64,000 nt of DNA from Marinimicrobium sp. C6131. Lineage in GTDB: Bacteria > Pseudomonadota > Gammaproteobacteria > Pseudomonadales > Cellvibrionaceae. The stretch covers positions 62,001 through 126,000 of the forward strand of contig NZ_CP110629.1 of NCBI RefSeq assembly GCF_026153455.1, in the 5' to 3' direction. The notes beneath the pieces were generated by a model. The model did not search any database, was not told where the DNA came from, and saw only the letters and a program-made list of their open reading frames with translations. The translations under genes and the position numbers were made by a program. Below are positions 1 to 6,731 of this stretch, one piece after another (position 1 is the first letter of the stretch; every line of letters begins with the position of its first letter).

Positions 1-1505
1 TGCTCGGTGAAGACCAGGTCAAAACCACCTTTGCCGACGTGGCCGGCGTGGATGAAGCCAAAGAAGAGGTCAGCGAGCTGGTGGAATACCTGCGCGACCC
101 CTCCAAGTTCCAGCGACTGGGCGGCCAGATTCCCCGCGGTGTGCTGATGGCGGGCCCGCCGGGTACCGGTAAGACCCTGCTGGCCAAGGCCATTGCCGGC
201 GAGGCGAAAGTCCCCTTCTTCTCTATTTCAGGTTCGGATTTCGTCGAAATGTTCGTCGGTGTGGGTGCCTCCCGTGTCCGGGACATGTTCGACCAGGCCA
301 AGAAACAGGCGCCCTGCATCATCTTTATCGATGAAATTGATGCCGTGGGGCGTCACCGTGGCGGTGGTCACGGGGGTGGTCACGACGAGCGTGAACAGAC
401 CCTGAACCAGTTGCTGGTGGAAATGGACGGTTTTGAAGGTAATGAAGGCGTGATTGTCATCGCCGCCACCAACCGTCCGGACGTGCTCGACAAGGCACTG
501 TTGCGCCCCGGTCGCTTTGACCGTCAGGTGGTGGTTGGCCTGCCGGACATCCGCGGCCGCGAACAGATTCTGAAAGTCCACATGCGCAAGGTGCCGATTG
601 ATGAGCGAGTGGAGGCATCGGTCATTGCTCGCGGTACCCCCGGCTTCTCCGGCGCGGACCTGGCCAACCTGGTGAATGAGGCGGCCCTGTTCGCCGCGCG
701 CGGCAACAAGCGACTGGTCACCATGGAGGAGTTTGAGAAAGCGCGAGACAAGATCATGATGGGCGCCGAGCGCCGCTCCATGGTGATGAGTGAGAAGGAA
801 AAGGAAAACACCGCCTATCACGAGGCCGGTCACGCCATTGTGGGTAAAATCGTGCCCGAGCACGACCCGATCCACAAGGTGACCATCATTCCCCGTGGCC
901 GGGCGCTGGGTGTCACCCAGTTCCTGCCCGAGGGCGACAAATACAGCATGAGCCGCCGGGCTATCGAGTCCAGCATCTGCACCCTGTTTGGCGGGCGGAT
1001 TGCAGAGCAGATGACCCTGGGGGCGGAAGGCATTACCACCGGTGCGTCCAACGATATTGAACGGGCCACCGAACTGGCACGCAACATGGTCACCAAGTGG
1101 GGGCTGTCGGAAAAACTCGGTCCGCTGCACTACGGTGAGGACGAAGGCATGATGCCCGGTACCGGCTCCGCCAACTACTCGGGCGAGACGTCCAAGCTGA
1201 TCGATCAGGAAGTACGGCGGATCATCGATGAGTGCTACAAGCGTGCTGAGCAGATCCTGCACGACAATCGGGACATTCTCGAGGCGATGAAAGATGCCCT
1301 CATGGAGTACGAGACCATCGACGCCGAGCAGGTGGAAGACCTGATGGCGCGTCGCAAGGTACGCCCGCCCCGGGATTGGCACGACGATGACTTCAATGGC
1401 CATCTCAAAGGCAAGGGCGGCGAGGCCGACGGCAAGTCAGGCGGCAAGGGCGCCGAGGGTGAAGGCAAAGACAAGCCTATCGGCGGGCCTGCCGAGGACC
1501 ACTGA
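1..1505 (+). CDS. ftsH: ATP-dependent zinc metalloprotease FtsH (5' part outside window)
   Basis: Membrane-anchored AAA+ protease that degrades misfolded membrane proteins and regulatory proteins (LpxC, sigma-32 in E. coli). The reading frame is open from base 3, so the two N-terminal membrane helices and the true start lie upstream. Visible in order are the Walker A motif GPPGTGKT, Walker B IIFIDEID, the second region of homology around ATNRPDVLDKALLRPGRFDR, and the zinc-protease motif HEAGH in the C-terminal M41 peptidase domain. About 500 residues are seen of a family length near 640. The C-terminus ends in a Gly/Lys/Glu-rich low-complexity tail. It precedes folP-glmM, the conserved gammaproteobacterial order. 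Identification is secure. Confidence 0.98.
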   Translation, partial: LGEDQVKTTFADVAGVDEAKEEVSELVEYLRDPSKFQRLGGQIPRGVLMAGPPGTGKTLLAKAIAGEAKVPFFSISGSDFVEMFVGVGASRVRDMFDQAKKQAPCIIFIDEIDAVGRHRGGGHGGGHDEREQTLNQLLVEMDGFEGNEGVIVIAATNRPDVLDKALLRPGRFDRQVVVGLPDIRGREQILKVHMRKVPIDERVEASVIARGTPGFSGADLANLVNEAALFAARGNKRLVTMEEFEKARDKIMMGAERRSMVMSEKEKENTAYHEAGHAIVGKIVPEHDPIHKVTIIPRGRALGVTQFLPEGDKYSMSRRAIESSICTLFGGRIAEQMTLGAEGITTGASNDIERATELARNMVTKWGLSEKLGPLHYGEDEGMMPGTGSANYSGETSKLIDQEVRRIIDECYKRAEQILHDNRDILEAMKDALMEYETIDAEQVEDLMARRKVRPPRDWHDDDFNGHLKGKGGEADGKSGGKGAEGEGKDKPIGGPAEDH

Positions 1506-1625
1506 CCGCTCATCCGGCGGCATTGAGTCTCCATTCTGTTATAATCCCCGGCCATTGTGCCGGGGATTTGTTTTTTCCCGCCCGGTTAATGCCCGATATC
1601 GCCCAACCAGTTGGAACCACCGCCC

Positions 1626-2492
1626 ATGCGTTTTGGCGCCCACAGTCTGGACCTGTCTCGCCCCCGTTTGATGGGGGTCCTCAACACCACGCCGGACTCC
1701 TTTTCTGATGGTGGGAGTTACTATCAGAGTGGCCGTCTATCCCTGGATTTGGCCCTGAGCCGCGCACAACAGATGCTGGATGAAGGTGCTGATATCATCG
1801 ACATAGGCGGGGAGTCGACCCGCCCGGGTTCGACACCGGTGAGTGAACAGGAGGAGTTGGACCGGGTGGTGCCGGTCGTGGAGGCGGTGGCCGGTGAACT
1901 GGGCGCGTTGGTGTCGGTCGATACCAGTAGCCCCGCCGTCATTCGGGAGTCGGCCCGGGCGGGTGCCGGCCTGATCAACGATGTGCGCGCATTGCAGCGC
2001 GAGGGGGCATTGTCCGCCGCCGCCGACTCCGGGCTGCCAGTGTGTCTGATGCACATGCAGGGTACACCCGAGACCATGCAGGAGCGGCCCGAGTACCGGG
2101 ACCCGGTAGAAGAGGTCAAAGCGTTTCTGCTCCAGCGAGTCGCCGCCTGTAAAGCCGCCGGCATCGGCGCGGACCGGATTCTGCTCGATCCCGGTTTCGG
2201 TTTCGGGAAAACCCTGGACCACAATCTGGACCTGCTGCGCCGTCTGGGCGAATTCGAGGCGCTCGGCTACCCGGTGCTGGTGGGCATGTCCCGCAAGTCC
2301 ATGCTCGGGCATCTTCTGGGTCGGAAAGTGAGCGAGCGCTTACCCGGCAGTTTGGCCCTGGCGATGGTGGCCGCTCAGCGCGGTGCCCGTATTATCCGGG
2401 TGCACGATGTGGCGCCCACCCATGATGTTCTGGCGGTCCTGGCGGCGCTCTCGGCCGATGCGCCAACCGCCGATTCACCGTCTACCCATTAA
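1626..2492 (+). CDS. folP: Dihydropteroate synthase
   Basis: Condenses 6-hydroxymethyl-dihydropterin diphosphate with p-aminobenzoate in folate synthesis; sulfonamide target. The family start LMGVLNTTPDSFSDGG is present near residue 15, then DIIDIGGESTRPG and the C-terminal RIIRVHDV motif. I chose ATG 1626, giving MRFGAHSLDLSRPRLMG, 288 residues. The frame also allows a TTG at 1611, but a GGAA element sits only ahead of 1626. It lies about 120 bp after ftsH and 33 bp before glmM, so it is probably co-transcribed with glmM. No oddities seen. Confidence 0.97.
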   Translation: MRFGAHSLDLSRPRLMGVLNTTPDSFSDGGSYYQSGRLSLDLALSRAQQMLDEGADIIDIGGESTRPGSTPVSEQEELDRVVPVVEAVAGELGALVSVDTSSPAVIRESARAGAGLINDVRALQREGALSAAADSGLPVCLMHMQGTPETMQERPEYRDPVEEVKAFLLQRVAACKAAGIGADRILLDPGFGFGKTLDHNLDLLRRLGEFEALGYPVLVGMSRKSMLGHLLGRKVSERLPGSLALAMVAAQRGARIIRVHDVAPTHDVLAVLAALSADAPTADSPSTH

Positions 2493-2525
2493 ACAGCAAA
2501 GCATTTGAACGGGAGCAAGGATCCT

Positions 2526-3863
2526 ATGGCGCGACAGTATTTTGGTACCGACGGCATTCGTGGGCAGGTCGGCGAGCCTCCCATCACGCCCGACTTCATG
2601 CTCAAACTGGGTTGGGCCGCCGGTCGGGTACTGGTGGACCGCTTCTCCGGCCCCAATATGATTCTGATTGGCAAGGACACCCGGATCTCGGGCTATATGT
2701 TTGAGTCGGCCCTGCAGGCGGGCCTGATCAATGCCGGCGTGGATGTCGGATTGCTCGGTCCCATGCCCACTCCGGGTATTGCCTACCTGACCCGAACCTT
2801 CCAGGCTCAGGCCGGTATTGTCATCAGCGCCTCCCACAACGCCTATACCGACAATGGCATCAAATTCTTCAGTGGCAACGGCACCAAGTTGCCCGACGAT
2901 GTCGAGCTGGCCATCGAGGCACAGCTGAACGAGCCCATGGTCACCGCCGAGCGCCTCGGGAAAGCGCGCCGGATCGAAGATGCCGCCGGGCGCTACATCG
3001 AGTTCTGCAAGGGCACCATGCCCTGGGGCTTCAGCCTGCAAGGGCTGCAGATTGCCGTGGACTGCGCCAATGGCGCCACCTACCACATTGCCCCGAGCGT
3101 GTTCAGCGAGCTGGGGGCCAAAGTGATTCCGGTCGCCACGGACCCCAATGGTACCAACATCAATCGCGGTTGCGGCTCCACCAAAACCGACCTGCTCAAA
3201 GAGAAAGTCATGGAGCTGGGAGCGGATCTCGGTATTGCCTTTGATGGCGATGGCGACCGGGTAATGTTCGTGGATCACCGGGGCGAGATCGTCGACGGCG
3301 ACGAATTGCTCTACATCATCGCCGATTACCAGCACCGCTATAGCGGTGGCTGTGACGGTGTGGCGGGCACCCTGATGAGCAACTTCGGGCTCGAGTTGGG
3401 CCTGAAGAAAATTGGCGTGCCCTTTGAGCGGGCCAAAGTGGGGGACCGTTACGTTATCGAAAAAATGCGTCAGAACGGCTGGACACTCGGGGGGGAGTCC
3501 TCGGGGCATATCGTGTGCAGCAATGTCACCACCACCGGAGACGGGATCATTTCCGCTCTGCAAGTGTTGTTAGCGCTCACTACCATGGGCGAATCGCTGA
3601 ACAAAATCAAAAAAGGCATGCATAAAATGCCTCAGACCATGATCAATGTGCACCGCTCCCGGCAGATCGACCTCGATCAGGACCCCACCATCCAGGCGGC
3701 GGTTGCCAGTGTCGAGGACAAACTGGCCGGCACCGGTCGGGTGCTGCTGCGTCCGTCCGGTACCGAGCCGGTGGTGCGGGTCATGGTAGAAGGGGAAGAC
3801 AAAGCAAAGGTCAAGGAGCTGTGCCAGGAACTGGCCGCTACGGTGGAAAAAGCCCTCAACTAG
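2526..3863 (+). CDS. glmM: Phosphoglucosamine mutase
   Basis: Interconverts glucosamine-6-phosphate and glucosamine-1-phosphate on the way to UDP-GlcNAc for peptidoglycan and lipopolysaccharide. The start ATG 2526 (MARQYFGTDGIRG) is preceded by GGAGCAAGG at 2511-2519; the TTG at 2505 is in frame but unlikely. The active-site serine is Ser103 in ISASHN, the metal loop is DGDGDR, and the sugar-binding loop is GGESSGH; the phosphate-binding RPSGTEP is near the C-terminus. At 445 residues it has the usual length. It lies between folP and tpiA, as in Pseudomonas. Confidence 0.98.
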   Translation: MARQYFGTDGIRGQVGEPPITPDFMLKLGWAAGRVLVDRFSGPNMILIGKDTRISGYMFESALQAGLINAGVDVGLLGPMPTPGIAYLTRTFQAQAGIVISASHNAYTDNGIKFFSGNGTKLPDDVELAIEAQLNEPMVTAERLGKARRIEDAAGRYIEFCKGTMPWGFSLQGLQIAVDCANGATYHIAPSVFSELGAKVIPVATDPNGTNINRGCGSTKTDLLKEKVMELGADLGIAFDGDGDRVMFVDHRGEIVDGDELLYIIADYQHRYSGGCDGVAGTLMSNFGLELGLKKIGVPFERAKVGDRYVIEKMRQNGWTLGGESSGHIVCSNVTTTGDGIISALQVLLALTTMGESLNKIKKGMHKMPQTMINVHRSRQIDLDQDPTIQAAVASVEDKLAGTGRVLLRPSGTEPVVRVMVEGEDKAKVKELCQELAATVEKALN

Positions 3864-3981
3864 AAGGGCGGTAGGAGTGCCCGACAGAGGTGCCCTATAC
3901 TGAAATACGAGAGATAACCAAAGACCCATCAACCAACATGAGAGAAAAGCGGGACCAGAGCACGATTTGGGATTGTATGTT

Positions 3982-4782
3982 ATGCCCAACTTCGCTAACA
4001 TTGGCGCCCGCTTTAAGGGGGACCCCTTGAGCGAGAGACACAGCCGCCAACGTCTGGTCGTTGGCAACTGGAAAATGAACGGCAGTCTGGCCAAAAACGC
4101 CACACTGCTGAACGGTATCACCGCCCAGTGGCAGGGGGCGGACGGTGTCGAAACGGCCCTGTGCCCACCCTATGTTTACCTGAGCCAGGTGGCCGACGCG
4201 CTGTCCCACAGCCCGATTGAACTGGGTGCGCAAACGGTCAGCGAGTACTCGAACGGTGCACATACCGGGGAAGTGTCGGGTGCGATGCTGGCCGATCTCG
4301 GTTGCCGCTATGTGATCGTCGGTCATAATGAACGACGTCGGATGCAGGGTGAAACCAGCCACCAGGTGGCGGAGAAGTTTTACGCTGCGCAGCAGTCGGG
4401 CCTGATCCCCATCCTCTGTGTCGGCGAGTCCGAACAGGAACGGGATGCCGGCATGGCGCTGGAAACCATTGGTCATCAATTGCTGACCGTGGTCAAGCGC
4501 GTTGGACTTGAGGCATTTGCGCGTGCGGTGGTGGCTTACGAGCCCGTATGGGCCGTGGGTACCGGAAAAACCGCCAGCCCGGAACAGGCGGAAGAAGTAC
4601 ACCGCTTTATTCGCGCCGAGTTGGGCGAACTGGGGCCCAGGACTCAGATTTTGTACGGAGGCAGTGTCAAACCGGGTAATGCTGAACAACTGTTCGCACT
4701 ACCGGACATTGACGGAGCCTTGCTCGGAGGCGCTTCCCTGAGCGCCGACGATTTTGTCGCCATTTGCAGAGCCGCCGCCTGA
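3982..4782 (+). CDS. tpiA: Triose-phosphate isomerase
   Basis: Interconverts dihydroxyacetone phosphate and glyceraldehyde-3-phosphate in glycolysis and gluconeogenesis. Counting from ATG 3982, the catalytic residues are Lys31 in GNWKMNG, His115 in IVGHNERR and Glu187 in AYEPVWAVGTGK; the phosphate-binding YGGSV and LLGGASL loops follow. The start is uncertain. ATG 3982 adds about 20 residues to the usual N-terminus, whereas TTG 4027 has a good Shine-Dalgarno-like AAGGGGG at 4016-4022 and gives a start close to the family norm. It sits between glmM and secG as in Pseudomonas; E. coli lacks tpiA here. Confidence 0.97.
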   Translation: MPNFANIGARFKGDPLSERHSRQRLVVGNWKMNGSLAKNATLLNGITAQWQGADGVETALCPPYVYLSQVADALSHSPIELGAQTVSEYSNGAHTGEVSGAMLADLGCRYVIVGHNERRRMQGETSHQVAEKFYAAQQSGLIPILCVGESEQERDAGMALETIGHQLLTVVKRVGLEAFARAVVAYEPVWAVGTGKTASPEQAEEVHRFIRAELGELGPRTQILYGGSVKPGNAEQLFALPDIDGALLGGASLSADDFVAICRAAA

Positions 4783-4843
4783 GGGTGCGGCTTTGAAGCA
4801 GCGTATCGACTACGCTAGGTTTTAAAGAGTAGAGACGAACACC

Positions 4844-5206
4844 ATGGAAACACTCGTTCTCGTTGTACACATTCTGACGGCCCTGGCCATTATCGGCCTG
4901 ATCCTGCTTCAGCAGGGCAAGGGCGCGGTTGCCGGTGCCTCCTTTGGCTCCGGGGCCTCCCAGACCGTGTTTGGCAGTCAGGGCAGCGGTGGCTTTTTCA
5001 CCCGCATGACCGGCATCTGCGCCGTCGTGTTCTTCGCCACCAGCTTCGGTCTGGCGATCATTGCGAAGAACAAAGCCGGCGTTGGTATCGACAGCGACAT
5101 TCCGTCCGCCGTTGAACAACGCGCTCCGGCCGCTGAAGACTCCGAAGTCCCGGCCGTGGAAGAAGAAAGCAGTGCCGACGAGGTTCCAGAGGTACCGGCC
5201 GAGTAA
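4844..5206 (+). CDS. secG: Preprotein translocase subunit SecG
   Basis: Small inner-membrane subunit of the SecYEG channel. The ATG at 4844 is preceded by a purine-rich AAAGAGTAGAGA stretch. The protein has two predicted membrane helices (about residues 3-21 and 55-75) separated by a Gly/Ser-rich cytoplasmic loop with GAVAGASFGSGASQTVFG, the SecG signature. The last 45 residues are acidic and Pro/Glu-rich. At 120 residues it has the normal length. It follows tpiA by 61 bp and precedes tRNA-Leu(GAG), the same neighbour as in E. coli (secG-leuU). Confidence 0.96.
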   Translation: METLVLVVHILTALAIIGLILLQQGKGAVAGASFGSGASQTVFGSQGSGGFFTRMTGICAVVFFATSFGLAIIAKNKAGVGIDSDIPSAVEQRAPAAEDSEVPAVEEESSADEVPEVPAE

Positions 5207-5227
5207 TCAGCCGTTTGAAAAACAGTG

Positions 5228-5267
5228 AGTTTGACCCCTTATAGGCCCAAGTGGTGGAAGGGGTAGA
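5228..5267 (+). repeat. Partial direct copy of tRNA-Leu leader and 5' end
   Basis: Forty bases starting AGTTTGACCCCTTATA repeat, with about three mismatches, at 5372-5411. The downstream copy is 16 bases of tRNA leader plus the first 23 bases of tRNA-Leu. This copy breaks off before the anticodon arm, so it cannot be a tRNA gene. Between the copies lie about 104 bases with a hairpin at 5319-5331 (CACGC-GTA-GCGTG) and GGACTAGGCAGAG at 5347-5359. A similar arrangement surrounds the tRNA-Ile gene at 58091-58167. Confidence 0.8.
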
Positions 5268-5388
5268 CGACGCACAGGGATGTGCTAGTGTCGCGGGAGG
5301 CAGGAAGCCGGGAGCGACCACGCGTAGCGTGTCGGGAATCTGGCACGGACTAGGCAGAGAAAGATGCAGTTAGTTTGACCCCTTATAT

Positions 5389-5473
5389 GCCCAAGTGGTG
5401 GAATTGGTAGACACGCTATCTTGAGGGGGTAGTGGCGCAAGCCGTGCCGGTTCAAGTCCGGCCTTGGGCACCA
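5389..5473 (+). tRNA. tRNA-Leu(GAG)
   Basis: 85-base class II tRNA. The acceptor stem pairs GCCCAAG at the 5' end with CTTGGGC near the 3' end and CCA is encoded. The D-arm is GGTGGAATTGGTAGACAC, the anticodon stem CTATC/GGTAG holds the loop TTGAGGG with GAG at 5423-5425, a short variable arm TGGCGCAAGCCG follows, and the T-arm carries GGTTCAAGTCC. It corresponds to E. coli leuU, which also follows secG. Confidence 0.97.
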
Positions 5474-5506
5474 TTTCGACATCCGATGCCGTCCGGTATC
5501 GTCCTA

Positions 5507-5532
5507 AAAGCCCCGCCATGCGGGGCTTTTTT
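5507..5532 (+). terminator. Rho-independent terminator after tRNA-Leu
   Basis: AAAGCCCCGC-CAT-GCGGGGCTTTTTT: a perfect GC-rich stem with a T-run, ending the secG/tRNA-Leu transcript. In many gammaproteobacteria rimP-nusA-infB would follow; here the polysaccharide locus begins instead. Confidence 0.93.
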
Positions 5533-5666
5533 GTGTCTTTTCAGTCCGTTAGCGTCCGGCAAAATCCATTGCCATCCGAGACCTCTGACGCTACTGTTGA
5601 CGGTATAATGTCTAGAATGCAGTCTATTGGGACTGATAAACGCGCCTCTCGTGGGATATCAACTAT

Positions 5667-6437
5667 ATGACCGATCAGGATTATTTGGAGCGCAAGCTTA
5701 AGTCTTACGGCACTCAACTAAATATGAGTGTCCTTGATGGCATTGAGACCTTGCAGGCAGTTGCGTCATTTGATCGCCCGGTAGGTTGCCGGGAGCTGGC
5801 TAGGTTCTTGGACTTGGATACTACAAGGGTAAATCGTTTGCTGAGAACCCTGGCGTATGCCGGATTTGTTCGTAAAACTCCAGACCGAAAGTACACTGTC
5901 GGGCCTGCTATGCATGTGCTTGCTGCGCAGAGTTTGTTTGCTTCTCACATGGTTTCCTATGCGGTAAAGCCTCTTGAAGAGTTACGAACCTACGATATGG
6001 TGGTGGCGATGGGGGTGCTTTGGAGAGACAAAGTGACTTATGTTTACCATGCACTCCCGGGGTTGAGCTCTGTAGAAGCTTTGGGACGCCTTGGTTACTT
6101 TCCTGCAACTGCTTCAGGGGTTGGACTCTCTTTGCTGTCCCAAAAGGAAGAGGATGAGGTGGCTCACCTATACCAAGGTAAAGAAATTCCGGGCTTTCCT
6201 GATGGTATAGATTCATTGCATGCGAAGCTTGAAGAAATCCGAGAGCGTGGTTACGTCAGGGTTAGGACAAGTTACCAGACCCACCTGCCTGAAGGCTCTG
6301 TAACATTGGCTTTGAATATCGGAGAGCCGGCTCATAGTGCTATTGCTTTATCAGGCGACATTCCCGAAGAAAGAACTGCGGAGTTGGTGGCAGCGCTCCG
6401 AGGAAAAGCGGCAGAAATTGAAAGTCATATACAATAA
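5667..6437 (+). CDS. IclR-family transcriptional regulator
   Basis: 256 residues, the normal IclR length. Residues about 20-75 form the winged helix-turn-helix (LDGIETLQAVASFDRPVGCRE with DTTRVNRLLRTLAYAGFVRK), and residues about 90-255 the IclR effector domain, ending in the typical GSVTLALNIGEP and LAAALRGKAAEI-type helix. The effector is unknown. A TATAAT at 5604-5609 may be its -10. It is the first gene after the tRNA-Leu terminator and is transcribed towards the TonB receptor, whose upstream region carries two palindromes, so it is the natural candidate regulator of this locus. The gene is visibly more AT-rich than the housekeeping block, consistent with acquisition. Confidence 0.93.
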   Translation: MTDQDYLERKLKSYGTQLNMSVLDGIETLQAVASFDRPVGCRELARFLDLDTTRVNRLLRTLAYAGFVRKTPDRKYTVGPAMHVLAAQSLFASHMVSYAVKPLEELRTYDMVVAMGVLWRDKVTYVYHALPGLSSVEALGRLGYFPATASGVGLSLLSQKEEDEVAHLYQGKEIPGFPDGIDSLHAKLEEIRERGYVRVRTSYQTHLPEGSVTLALNIGEPAHSAIALSGDIPEERTAELVAALRGKAAEIESHIQ

Positions 6438-6567
6438 CCTCCCAAGCTAGCCTCCCATACTTTCCCTCTAAATACCCATTTGTGACTCAGCATATGTTGA
6501 GCGATGTTGCTTTTCGTGTGCGATGATAGCGAAAAATTATCACCGGAACTATATTAATAAGAATTTA

Positions 6568-6623
6568 ATCTATATCTAATATAGATCTTATAATTGACAG
6601 TGTATCTATTTTAGCTACATAAT
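6568..6623 (+). promoter_or_regulatory. Promoter with two operator-like palindromes upstream of the TonB receptor
   Basis: TTGACA at 6594-6599 and CATAAT at 6618-6623 with an 18-base spacer form a good sigma-70 promoter. Site A at 6572-6588 (ATATCTAATATAGATCT, inside a perfect 8-3-8 inverted repeat at 6568-6586) lies just upstream of the -35. Site B at 6602-6618 (GTATCTATTTTAGCTAC) fills the spacer. Both match the 17-bp consensus seen again at 14352-14368 and 31237-31253. Site B overlapping the promoter would suit repression. The rest of 6438-6731 shows nothing else I can name. Confidence 0.7.
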
Positions 6624-6731
6624 GGCTTCAAGCTGCAACAATCTGTGGCTGTTCTTCTTCCCGGTGTTTAGCATTAACGGAAGCGGCGGGACTCAATATA
6701 CGAATAAAGATATGAATTAGGAGAGCCTGTT

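Noticed and set aside
228..1403. 391-codon minus-strand frame inside ftsH
   Set aside because: Antisense shadow of ftsH; no motif.
2475..3563. 362-codon minus-strand frame inside glmM
   Set aside because: Antisense shadow of glmM.
5228..5267. Second tRNA-Leu gene
   Set aside because: Only the leader and first 23 bases are present; no anticodon or T-arm follows.
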